Shown here in pieces: positions 52,846 to 61,251 of a stretch of DNA of 62,060 nucleotides. The stretch is from Actinomycetes bacterium (lineage in GTDB: Bacteria > Actinomycetota > Actinomycetes > Actinomycetales > Demequinaceae). Within the stretch, counting starts at the first letter, position 1. Every line of letters starts with the position of its first letter. The position numbers were made by a program, and so were the translations under genes. The stretch is taken from NCBI GenBank assembly GCA_023411615.1, contig JAEYOR010000035.1, positions 1 to 62,060 on the forward strand, in the 5' to 3' direction. The notes below the pieces were generated by a model that searched no databases, had not been told where the DNA came from, and saw nothing but the letters and a program-made list of their open reading frames with translations.

Positions 52846-55812
52846 GTGACGATCACGGAGAACAACGCGGCTGACGTCAAAGACGAGGTCGCCGCTGCTG
52901 TCGCCGACGCCAACCCGCAGCGCAGCGGGATTCACGTCACCAAGCGTGACGGAACGCGTGAGCCGTACAACGCGGACCGCATTAACAAGGCGATCGAAAA
53001 GGCCGCCGCCGGCCTGCCGGACCAGATCTCCATCACCACTCAGGTGGCGTCAGAACTCGCGATCACGCTCTTTGACGGCATCACCACTGAGCAGCTCGAC
53101 GAGGCCGCGATTGGTGTGGCCGTCCAGAACGTCAAGGATGACCCGCACTTTGACACTGTCGCCGCGCGCCTGTTGCGCAAGGTGATCTACAAGCGCGTGC
53201 TCGGCGGCTTTGACACCGACCTTGAGCTCGCGTTACTTCACCAGGCACGCTTCCCGGGCTACATCCGCGACGCCGTCGAAGAGGGTCTGTTGGACGAGCG
53301 TCTCGTCACTCACTTCGACCTCGACGCCCTCGCTGCTGCGATCGACCACCAGCGTGACGACAAGCTGAAGTACATCGGCACCATCACGATGCGCAACCGC
53401 TACATGATCACGGACCGTCACGGCAAGGCGCTTGAAGTGCCCCAGTACTTCTGGATGCGCGTATCGATGGGTCTGTCCCTCAATGAGGCGGACCCAACCG
53501 GCGCCGCCTTGCAGTTCTACGACAAGATCTCGAACCTCGACTACCTGCCGGCCGGTTCGACCCTCGTCAATGCCGGTACGTCCTACCCGCAGCTGTCCAA
53601 CTGCTTCGTCATGCAGATGGAAGACGACATGGACCACATCGCGAAGACAGTGGGCGACGTCATGTGGCTCACCAAGGGCACCGGTGGCATCGGCTTGTCC
53701 GTCACCAAGCTGCGCTCCGAGGGTTCGCCCATCAAGTCCAACAACACGACGTCTACGGGCCCCATCCCGTTCATGCACACCATCGACTCGACGCTGCGCG
53801 CCGTCTCCCGTGGTGGCAAGAAGTTCGGTGCGCTGTGCTTCTACATGGAGAACTGGCACATGGACTTCCCGCAGTTCCTCGACCTGCGTCAGAACTCGGG
53901 TGACCCGTACCGCCGTACCCGTACGGCCAACACCGCAGTGTGGATCTCGGACGAGTTCATGAAGCGCGTCCAGAACGATGCCGACTGGTACCTCTTTGAC
54001 CCGGCGGAGACGCCTGACCTCGTCGAACTCGTTGGCTCGGAGTTCTCCAAGCGCTACGCCGAGTACATCGCTTTGGCGGAGGCCGGCAAGATGCGCACCT
54101 TCAAGAAGATGCGCGCTCGCGAGCAGTACAAGTCGATTCTCATCATGCTGCAGACCACGTCGCACCCGTGGTTGACGTGGAAGGACACGATCAACCTGCG
54201 TGCCCTCAACACGAACACGGGCACCATTCACCTGTCCAACCTGTGCACCGAGATCTGCTTGCCGCAGGACCGCGAGAACATCGCCGTCTGCAACCTCGCC
54301 TCGATCAACCTCTCCGCTCACTACATCGACGGCAAGATCGACTGGGAGCGCATGCGCACGTCGGCTCGCCTCGCAGTGCGCCAGCTCGACAACCTCGTCG
54401 ACATCACGCTGTCCTCCGTGCCTGAATCGGAGCACGCGAACCGTGAGAACCGTGCCGTTGGCCTTGGCGTCATGGGCTTCACCGACATGACGGAGAAGAT
54501 GGGTCTCGCTTATGAGTCGGAAGAGGCCTACGAGCTGATCGACGAGATCATGGAGTTCATCTCGTACCACGCGATCGACGAGTCGGCAGATCTCGCCCGC
54601 GAGCGTGGTTCGTACGCGAACTTCGAGGGCTCGGGCTGGTCGCAGGGCCTGGTCCCGTTCGACACGATCGACCGTGTCGAGAAGGACCGTGGCGTGCCGG
54701 TGGCGGTGGACCGCACCACGCGTCTCGACTGGGACGCGCTGCGCGCCAAGGTCAAGGGCGGCATGCGCAACGCCACCTTGATGGCCGTCGCACCCACCGC
54801 GTCCATCGGTCTCGTTGCGGGCACCACGCCTGGCTTCGACCCGCAGTTCTCCCAGATCTTCTCCCGGGCAACCTCGTCCGGGAAGTTCCTCGAGGTCAAC
54901 ACCAACCTGGTGCGCGACCTGCAGGAACTGGGCATGTGGGAGCAGGTGAAGGACGAGCTTCTCGCCGTTCAAGGTGACCTGTCGCTGGTCGACGGCGTGC
55001 CGGACCACCTCAAGGAGGTCTACAAGACGTCGTTCCAGTTGTCGCCGTACGCGTTCATTGAGGTCGCGGCTCGCGCTCAGAAGTGGATTGACCAGGCGAT
55101 CAGCCGCAACATCTACCTTGAGGACCGCGACGTCGACAACATGATGGCTCTGTACCAGGCCGCATGGGAGCGTGGCGTTAAGACCACGTACTACCTCCAC
55201 GTGAAGCCGCGTCACACGGCCGAACAGTCGACCGTTCGAGTCAACAAGACCGAGCGTCTCACCACCCACGGCACCGCAGCTGGTGCTGGTGTGGCTTCCA
55301 AGCCTTCGGGTGGGGCAGCTCCGTCCAAGCGCGGCTTCGGCGGCTTCGGTGGTGCGAAGAAGGGATTCGGCGCAGCTGCTTCGGCCTCATCCGCAGTCGC
55401 TGAAGCCGACGCCGTTGCTGAGGCGCCTGCCGAGGTGAAGCAGGATGTCGAGGCTGTTGTCGAGGTTGCCGCAGTTGAGGCGCCAACGACCACGCGCTCA
55501 ATCTCCGTTGCTCCGGCAACCGTGATGTCGGCACTCGCGGCTCAGGCGCTTGCGCCCGCCCCGAGTGAGCAGCCTCAGCTGCCCCCGACGTCGCTGCCGG
55601 AGACCAACCCAGCCCCCGAGGCCCAGGAGGCGGTCCACCAGGCCGTCACGGAGTCCTCGGATCAACTAGCGACGGATGCTCCTGACGGCGCAACCGTCCT
55701 CGAGGTGATCGGCTCGACCGTGACCTCGCCTGACGGCGACACCGAGATGATCGACGGGGTGGCATGCCCGGTTGACCCGATGGAACGCCTTCAGTGCGAG
55801 TCCTGCCAGTAG
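52846..55812 (+). CDS. nrdA: Ribonucleoside-diphosphate reductase, large subunit
   Basis: A 988-aa class I reductase subunit that makes deoxynucleotides. An ATP-cone domain lies at about residues 25-115 (VTKRDGTREPYNADRINKAI), then the ten-stranded barrel with redox Cys (QLSNCFVMQ), the NLCTEICLP site (radical Cys and Glu) and the C-terminal CxxC (CESC) shuttle. Between the barrel end and this tail lies a disordered, Ala/Val/Glu-rich stretch of about 160 residues (about 815-975), longer than in the family. GTG start after AAGGAG. It forms an operon with nrdB. Confidence 0.95.
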   Translation: MTITENNAADVKDEVAAAVADANPQRSGIHVTKRDGTREPYNADRINKAIEKAAAGLPDQISITTQVASELAITLFDGITTEQLDEAAIGVAVQNVKDDPHFDTVAARLLRKVIYKRVLGGFDTDLELALLHQARFPGYIRDAVEEGLLDERLVTHFDLDALAAAIDHQRDDKLKYIGTITMRNRYMITDRHGKALEVPQYFWMRVSMGLSLNEADPTGAALQFYDKISNLDYLPAGSTLVNAGTSYPQLSNCFVMQMEDDMDHIAKTVGDVMWLTKGTGGIGLSVTKLRSEGSPIKSNNTTSTGPIPFMHTIDSTLRAVSRGGKKFGALCFYMENWHMDFPQFLDLRQNSGDPYRRTRTANTAVWISDEFMKRVQNDADWYLFDPAETPDLVELVGSEFSKRYAEYIALAEAGKMRTFKKMRAREQYKSILIMLQTTSHPWLTWKDTINLRALNTNTGTIHLSNLCTEICLPQDRENIAVCNLASINLSAHYIDGKIDWERMRTSARLAVRQLDNLVDITLSSVPESEHANRENRAVGLGVMGFTDMTEKMGLAYESEEAYELIDEIMEFISYHAIDESADLARERGSYANFEGSGWSQGLVPFDTIDRVEKDRGVPVAVDRTTRLDWDALRAKVKGGMRNATLMAVAPTASIGLVAGTTPGFDPQFSQIFSRATSSGKFLEVNTNLVRDLQELGMWEQVKDELLAVQGDLSLVDGVPDHLKEVYKTSFQLSPYAFIEVAARAQKWIDQAISRNIYLEDRDVDNMMALYQAAWERGVKTTYYLHVKPRHTAEQSTVRVNKTERLTTHGTAAGAGVASKPSGGAAPSKRGFGGFGGAKKGFGAAASASSAVAEADAVAEAPAEVKQDVEAVVEVAAVEAPTTTRSISVAPATVMSALAAQALAPAPSEQPQLPPTSLPETNPAPEAQEAVHQAVTESSDQLATDAPDGATVLEVIGSTVTSPDGDTEMIDGVACPVDPMERLQCESCQ

Positions 55813-55853
55813 TCGCGTCGACCGCATAACGATTCGACAGAAAGAAGGCAATG

Positions 55854-56846
55854 ATGGCCATTCTCGGCTCTGGCGTCCAAGACGGACTTCTGCTCAAGCC
55901 CGTCACGTACAAGTGGGCAATGGACCTGTACGACCAGGCGGTGGCGAACACATGGTTCCCCAACGAGATCCAGCTCGGTGAGGACCTTGCCGACTTCAAG
56001 AAGATGACGGATGACGAGAAGCACGCGCTTGTGCACCTCGTGTCGTACTTCAACCCGAACGAACTGCTTGTCAACAAGGCACTTGCGTTTGGCGTCTACC
56101 CCTACATCAACGCTCCCGAGTGCCACTTGTATCTGGCCAAGCAGATGTGGGAAGAAGCGAACCACACGATGTCGTTCGAGTACATCCTCGAGACGTTCCC
56201 GATCGACCGTGAGGCTGCGTACAACAATCACATTGAGGTCCCCTCGATGGCGGCCAAGGAAGCCTTCGAGGTCAAGTACATCAAGCGGATGACCGAGGAC
56301 ACCCTCGACATCAAGACGACTGAGGGCAAGAAGGACTTCATCCGCAACCTCATCGCCTACAACATCATTCTCGAGGGCATCTGGTTCTACTCGGGCTTCA
56401 TGGTGGCGCTCAGCTTCCGCCAGCGGAACCTGTTGCGGAACTTCGGTTCACTCATGGACTGGATCATCCGCGATGAGTCGCTGCACTTGCAGTTCGGCAT
56501 CAACCTCATCCTCACCGTGCTTGAGGAGAACGAGGACCTCCAGGATCCCGAGTTCGCCGAAGAGATCCGCCAGATGATCCTCAGTGCAGTCGAGATGGAA
56601 GAGGCCTACAACCGCGACATGTTCCCCCGCGGCATCCTCGGCCTCAACGCGGACTACGTGAACCAGTATGTCCGCTACCTCACCGACCGCCGTCTCGAGG
56701 AGCTCGGCTTCGAGCCGCAGTTCAACGTGTCGAACCCCGCCAAGTGGATGGCGACAGCAAACGACACCTTGCAATTGGTGAACTTCTTTGAGGCCACCAA
56801 CACCTCGTATGAGGTCAACGCGCAGGCCACGGCCAAGAAGGCCTGA
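55854..56846 (+). CDS. nrdB: Ribonucleoside-diphosphate reductase, small subunit, class Ic pattern
   Basis: A 330-aa R2 subunit. Ligands by alignment to known R2 proteins are Glu70, Glu101, His104, Glu174, Glu208 and His211. The residue that should be the radical tyrosine is Phe108 (EEANHTMSF), and the first ligand is Glu rather than Asp. This is the pattern of Chlamydia trachomatis R2c, which uses a Mn(IV)/Fe(III) cofactor instead of a tyrosyl radical. The C-terminus is Lys-rich and lacks a Tyr near the very end. 41 nt downstream of nrdA. Confidence 0.94.
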   Translation: MAILGSGVQDGLLLKPVTYKWAMDLYDQAVANTWFPNEIQLGEDLADFKKMTDDEKHALVHLVSYFNPNELLVNKALAFGVYPYINAPECHLYLAKQMWEEANHTMSFEYILETFPIDREAAYNNHIEVPSMAAKEAFEVKYIKRMTEDTLDIKTTEGKKDFIRNLIAYNIILEGIWFYSGFMVALSFRQRNLLRNFGSLMDWIIRDESLHLQFGINLILTVLEENEDLQDPEFAEEIRQMILSAVEMEEAYNRDMFPRGILGLNADYVNQYVRYLTDRRLEELGFEPQFNVSNPAKWMATANDTLQLVNFFEATNTSYEVNAQATAKKA

Positions 56847-56999
56847 CAGCCGTTCCCCAACGGCGTCTCCCCGGACAACGCACGGCCTGTTCACTGCCAC
56901 GCTCATTGAGAGTGATGGTGGCGGACAGGCTGTGCGTTTCGTTCATATGGGCTCGCATTCATCCCCGCTGGCCTCATTGCACTGCCGTAACGTGAGCGT

Positions 57000-57614
57000 A
57001 TGACTCGACGGGTGGCAATTCTTGTATTCAACGGCTTCGACCTCATCGATGCAGGCGGACCCTATGAGGTGTTTCTCACCGCGTCCCGTCTGGCCGAACG
57101 CGACGGAGATGCCCCGCAATACGACGTGCGACTCGTGAGTCCAGGCGGCTCCAAGGTCGTGGCGTTCGGCGGCATGACGCTCACCAATCTTGAGGACGCG
57201 GCGTCAGTTGGTCCCGTCGACCTTGTCGTGGTGCCGGGCACCATCGACATCGACGCGGCAGTGGGGGACGCCGCCATCGCCGAGGCGGTACGCGTGCTCC
57301 TTGGCGCGACGAATGTCGTGACATCGGTGTGCACTGGAGCCTTCCTCCTTGCCTCCGCTGGCGCGCTCGACAGCAAGAGCGCGACCACACACTGGGAGGA
57401 CATCGACCTTCTGTCCGCGACCGGCAAGGTAGGCAACGTCCAACGCGATGTGCGGTGGGTCGACGAGGGTGACGTGGTGACGTCGGGCGGATTGACGTCC
57501 GGCATCCACATGGCCTTGCACATGGTGGCGCGCGACTTTGGCGTTGACCACGCAGCGCGCACGGCTCGGCAGCTCCAGCAACCGTGGGACCCGAGCGGGG
57601 CGATCACTGACTAG
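57000..57614 (+). CDS. DJ-1/PfpI-family protein
   Basis: A 204-aa protein with the class I glutamine-amidotransferase-like fold: RRVAILVFNGFDLIDAGGPY at the start, VVVPGTIDIDAAVG and the nucleophile elbow VTSVCTGAFLLASAGALD with the Cys. It ends with TSGGLTSGIHMALHMVARDFG, typical of the family that accompanies AraC regulators, but no HTH domain is attached. Function within the superfamily (glyoxalase, hydratase, chaperone) cannot be decided. Confidence 0.85.
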   Translation: MTRRVAILVFNGFDLIDAGGPYEVFLTASRLAERDGDAPQYDVRLVSPGGSKVVAFGGMTLTNLEDAASVGPVDLVVVPGTIDIDAAVGDAAIAEAVRVLLGATNVVTSVCTGAFLLASAGALDSKSATTHWEDIDLLSATGKVGNVQRDVRWVDEGDVVTSGGLTSGIHMALHMVARDFGVDHAARTARQLQQPWDPSGAITD

Positions 57615-57624
57615 TCCGGACCCC

Positions 57625-60600
57625 TTACGGGTAGTCGATGGTGACGGTAAGGGTGCTCAGCAGGAAGTTGTCGCCGTTGGTGCCCACCGTGACCTTGTGA
57701 ACACCGGCAGGCACATTGCCGGGACGGAAGAGCTTGGCGTCAACGCCGAGGGAGTTGGCATGGGCGCCACCAAAGGCCGTCGAGTCCGCAGCATTACCGG
57801 AGTCGCCGACACTCGCCGAGGTGCCGTCCCACCGCATCGGCGCGAAGGTGTCGCCATTGATATCGATGCGATCGCCAACCAGCCCGCGGTCGCCTTCCCA
57901 CGCTGTCCAGCCAAGCGTCACCTTGGCGGGAGCGGTGGTCGAGAAGGTGAAGTCCGCCTTGTGGGCGGTCGAGACCCAGTGTGCACCATCGAAGATCGCC
58001 ACCCTCGAGTCGTTGAGTGCAGGGTTGCCGTAGACGACCGTCAGGGCGAATCCGCCAAAGTACGTGCGATCGGGGTCCTTCGAGGTAGCGGCCAGGGCGA
58101 CGTCGGCCAGTGACCACTCGCCAGCCCCGAGATCCTTCACGAGGTCGGTGACGTCGACGCGAGACTGGTAGTAGATGCGCCCGTCTGGGTCCGTAGTCTG
58201 GGAAACGGTGTCCGCAGTGATCGCTGTGTACTCGCTTTGGCCCGGGCCCCGGAGGCGAGCGGAGTCGAGAGCACCGCTGAACACGTCGGTGCTGTGGCGG
58301 TTGGCCGCCCACTCGAGGCTTGCGTAGGTCACCACGGAACCTTCAGGCAATGTGAGTGTGGTCGACGCCGAGTTGAACTGACCGCCGGCCTCATTGAGCG
58401 GCTTCATCACCCAGCCGTTGTTGTTGTACTGGGAGTTGGTGTTGCTCGCGGTGGACTTCATGACATTGCGGCATGCCAACTGGTTGAGGTCACAGCCCAT
58501 GAGAGTGGCTCCAACATGGGTTGCGGCCAATTGGCCTTCACCCGTGAAGATGACCTCGACGTCTTCGTCGTTCGCATCGACCCCGGTCAATACCGAGTAC
58601 TCGATGGTCTGATCTCCCGTCGAGACGACAAAATTGGTCACCGCGCCTTCCGGCACTGCGCCCGTGATGTCGACGGGTACGTCGAAACTTGTCTTTCCGC
58701 CGGCAGCCAGATTCGGCAACTCGCATGTCGCCACCGCGGCGTCAAAGGAGCAAGACCAGTCGCCGATGGTGACCGCGCCGGTCGAGTGGAACGCAAGGTA
58801 GTCGTGGAGACGCTGGACCGGCACCGCCATGAGGGATGACGCGCCACCAGGCGGCGGTGCGAACGCAAGGCCGTCGGGCAGTGTGATCTGAGCTGTTACG
58901 TCGTCGGCGTCGCCGTCACCGGCGTTCGCGACCGCCATGCCAACGGACGGGTTGGATTCGGAGATCTCGAGGTAGTCGAGCGGCGCCTTGGCGAGTGTGA
59001 GGCGAGGCGATGTGGGCGGGAGTGGGCTGCCGCCGTCGCCACCGGTTCCACCAGTGCCACCGTCGCCACCGGTTCCGCCGGTTCCGCCGGTTCCGCCGGT
59101 ACCACCTGTGCCACCACTTCCACCGTCGCCACCGGTTCCACCAGTGCCCGGAAGGCTGCCGGTTCCACCGGTACCGCCCGTGCCGCCAGTACCGCCGGAT
59201 CCACCGGTACCACCAGCGCCACCGGTTCCACCAGTGCCCGGAAGGCTCCCAGTTCCGCCGGTACCGCCCGTGCCGCCAGTACCGCCGGATCCACCGGTAC
59301 CACCAGCGCCACCGGTTCCACCAGTGCCCGGAAGGCTCCCAGTTCCGCCGGTACCACCAGCGCCCGGAAGGCTGCCGGTTCCACCGGTACCGCCCGTGCC
59401 GCCAGTACCACCTGTGCCGCCAGAGCCGGGCGTCCCTGAGGTGACGGGCGGTTGAGCGTCGGGTGCGTCGGTATCCGCGGGGGGAGCCGACTGCTCAGGA
59501 GGCGTGTCACGGTCGGATGCGTCGGTGCCGCCCGTGCCGCCGTCATCACCGGGGTTCGGGGCGACGGTCTCAGGAGCGGGCGCCAACTCTTCGGCCTGCG
59601 CCGGGTTGTTGTCCGAGGGCGAAGCGGCGTCGAAGGCGCCAAAATACCCTGCGCCAGCAAAGGCGAGTGAGGCGACGCCAACAACAGCGGCCGCGGGAAT
59701 GAGGATGCTGCCCGCGCCCGCGAGGATTCCGCCCGTTGCCACACCAACGCCCGCGGCTCCGGCTCCCGCGGTGAAAGCACCTGCACCGGCACTCACCGCG
59801 CCTGCACCTGTGCCAAGCGCGCCCGTAGTGGCTGATCCGGCGCCCATCACGGTTCCAGCGCCCGCGGCACCCGCACCCGTACCGCTTGCCGCGCCCGGCA
59901 GCGCCGCGCCGGTTGTCGCAACAGCGGCGGCGCCCACACCGGCCACGCTCGCTGCGGTGCCAAAGCCAACTCCGCTTGCCGTAGCGGTCGCGCCAGCGCC
60001 AACGCTTGCACCGCCAACACTTGCGCCGGACGCGCCTGCACCTACGGAAGAACCGACGCCCGTACCTGCTCCGGCGCTCGCGCCGCCACCGGCGCCGGCA
60101 CCACTGCCGACACCCGCTCCAGCACCCGAGCCACCACCAGCACCTGCACCTGCGCCACCACCGGCGCCACCACCAGCACCGGCGCCACCACCGGCACCTG
60201 CGCCGCCAGTCAGACCGCCTGCGGCCCCCGCCGTGCTCGCGATACCGGCAATCGCGCCGCCAATGGGGAGCCCGCCTTCGAGAGCTCCAACGCCAAGCAC
60301 ACCCATGACAAGCGGCGCAATGATCGAACGCATGCCACGGTTGACATCCTGCAGCTCGGCAACGAGTCCGTTGCACTTCTCACAGATTGCAACGTGGTCA
60401 TCGATGCGCGATGACTCCCGCTTGTTGAGTCCACCCCGCACATATGCACCCAATTGGGTGTTGACCTCAAGGCAGTTGACGTCGGTAGCAAGTGACAAGT
60501 GCTGCTGTAAGTACGCCTGGCGGAGTGCTTCACGGGCGCGATACGACAGCGCAGCGACGCCGTTTGCCGAAAGCCCGAGCAGGGGCGCAATGTCCTTGGG

Positions 60601-61074
60601 GCTCTTCTTCTCAACCTCGGTGTACCAAAGGACAGCTTGCCACCGCTCGGGCAGGGACTTGAATGCATCGGCAACGAGCCCGTGCTCAAAGCCCTCCATC
60701 GCGGGCTCATCCGAGGCGGCCTCGAATCCGAGCGCGGCCTCGAACTGCGACATGTCATCGCGAGGCTTAGTACGGATGCCCTTGTTGATGAGGTCCATCC
60801 CGGTGCGGCGCACAATGGTAAAGAGGTATGCGCGAAATGCGAGATCCGGCCCGTCTCCTTGTTGCAACGCTTTGAGGACGCGAGAGAACGACTCCGAGAC
60901 AACGTCGTCGATGTCCACGGGAGTATTCGTGTACTGGGCCGCCACCTTGCGGGCAGCGTCCGCGTGACGCTCGTAGAGCACGGCAAAAGCCGAGGTGTCG
61001 CCAGCGCGTACGCCGGCGATCAACTCGGGATCACTGGACGTTTCCGTCCAGAACGCGATCTGCTCGTACCCCAT
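57625..61074 (-). CDS. Membrane-tethered ECF sigma factor with zinc-finger domain, Gly-rich stalk and extracellular domains
   Basis: A 1149-aa single polypeptide. Residues about 12-95 are sigma region 2 (YERHADAARKVAAQY, DIDDVVSESFSRVL) and 135-190 region 4 (LPERWQAVLWYTEVEKKSPK). A ZAS-type zinc finger follows (Cys201, His227, Cys231, Cys234), as in anti-sigma factors. Then come a weakly hydrophobic segment (251-280), Gly/Ala-rich sequence (281-450), a clear transmembrane helix (about 452-478), an acidic Pro-rich linker, a GTGG repeat stalk (about 550-680) and two outside domains: a DUF11/CARDB-like one (about 685-810) and a DUF3344-like one to the end. The closest known design is the ECF53 group. 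Confidence 0.88.
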   Translation of the reverse strand: MGYEQIAFWTETSSDPELIAGVRAGDTSAFAVLYERHADAARKVAAQYTNTPVDIDDVVSESFSRVLKALQQGDGPDLAFRAYLFTIVRRTGMDLINKGIRTKPRDDMSQFEAALGFEAASDEPAMEGFEHGLVADAFKSLPERWQAVLWYTEVEKKSPKDIAPLLGLSANGVAALSYRAREALRQAYLQQHLSLATDVNCLEVNTQLGAYVRGGLNKRESSRIDDHVAICEKCNGLVAELQDVNRGMRSIIAPLVMGVLGVGALEGGLPIGGAIAGIASTAGAAGGLTGGAGAGGGAGAGGGAGGGAGAGAGGGSGAGAGVGSGAGAGGGASAGAGTGVGSSVGAGASGASVGGASVGAGATATASGVGFGTAASVAGVGAAAVATTGAALPGAASGTGAGAAGAGTVMGAGSATTGALGTGAGAVSAGAGAFTAGAGAAGVGVATGGILAGAGSILIPAAAVVGVASLAFAGAGYFGAFDAASPSDNNPAQAEELAPAPETVAPNPGDDGGTGGTDASDRDTPPEQSAPPADTDAPDAQPPVTSGTPGSGGTGGTGGTGGTGGTGSLPGAGGTGGTGSLPGTGGTGGAGGTGGSGGTGGTGGTGGTGSLPGTGGTGGAGGTGGSGGTGGTGGTGGTGSLPGTGGTGGDGGSGGTGGTGGTGGTGGTGGDGGTGGTGGDGGSPLPPTSPRLTLAKAPLDYLEISESNPSVGMAVANAGDGDADDVTAQITLPDGLAFAPPPGGASSLMAVPVQRLHDYLAFHSTGAVTIGDWSCSFDAAVATCELPNLAAGGKTSFDVPVDITGAVPEGAVTNFVVSTGDQTIEYSVLTGVDANDEDVEVIFTGEGQLAATHVGATLMGCDLNQLACRNVMKSTASNTNSQYNNNGWVMKPLNEAGGQFNSASTTLTLPEGSVVTYASLEWAANRHSTDVFSGALDSARLRGPGQSEYTAITADTVSQTTDPDGRIYYQSRVDVTDLVKDLGAGEWSLADVALAATSKDPDRTYFGGFALTVVYGNPALNDSRVAIFDGAHWVSTAHKADFTFSTTAPAKVTLGWTAWEGDRGLVGDRIDINGDTFAPMRWDGTSASVGDSGNAADSTAFGGAHANSLGVDAKLFRPGNVPAGVHKVTVGTNGDNFLLSTLTVTIDYP
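59032..59430 (-). repeat. GTGG stalk repeats, including a 90-bp (30-aa) tandem unit
   Basis: The stalk of the sigma-factor protein is made of GGT-GG triplets. A 90-bp unit beginning SLPGTGGTGG appears in three successive copies with nearly identical DNA (units end near residues 607, 637 and 667). The repeat is in-frame, so unit loss or gain would change stalk length only. Such sequences are prone to slippage and to assembly collapse. Confidence 0.85.
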
Positions 61075-61107
61075 ATGCCCTCAAGTCAGCCCAAAGCGGA
61101 CAGTTAT

Positions 61108-61132
61108 CCCCCTATCGTCCCCCGTTAGGGGG
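61108..61132. promoter_or_regulatory. Palindrome between the divergent sigma-factor and 257-aa genes
   Basis: CCCCCTA (61108-61114) is matched by TAGGGGG (61126-61132) with 11 nt between; a second, shorter CCCCC-GTTA-GGGGG palindrome overlaps its right half. It sits 34 nt from the sigma-gene ATG. The rest of 61075-61251 holds no other site I recognise. Confidence 0.55.
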
Positions 61133-61251
61133 GCACGGCACAAGGCACCCTTTCAGTGGCTTATGTCACAACACGCGCGTCGCGGCAAAAAAACCGAGAA
61201 AACGGCTCAATTTCGCCGTCATAGCGGCGCGCCTCCCACCTCTCATGAGTC

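Noticed and set aside
53233..55269. 678-codon open frame opposite nrdA
   Set aside because: Shadow frame: nrdA has all catalytic motifs and operon context, while the antisense product is Arg/Val-rich without recognisable features.
58988..59455. Poly-proline frame (PPVPPVPP repeats) on the + strand
   Set aside because: Reverse complement of the GTGG stalk repeat, with no start signal of its own.
59504..60967. 487-codon Pro/Ala-rich frame opposite the sigma-factor gene
   Set aside because: It is the complement of the Gly/Ala tract. The minus-strand protein has sigma and zinc-finger motifs; this one has none.
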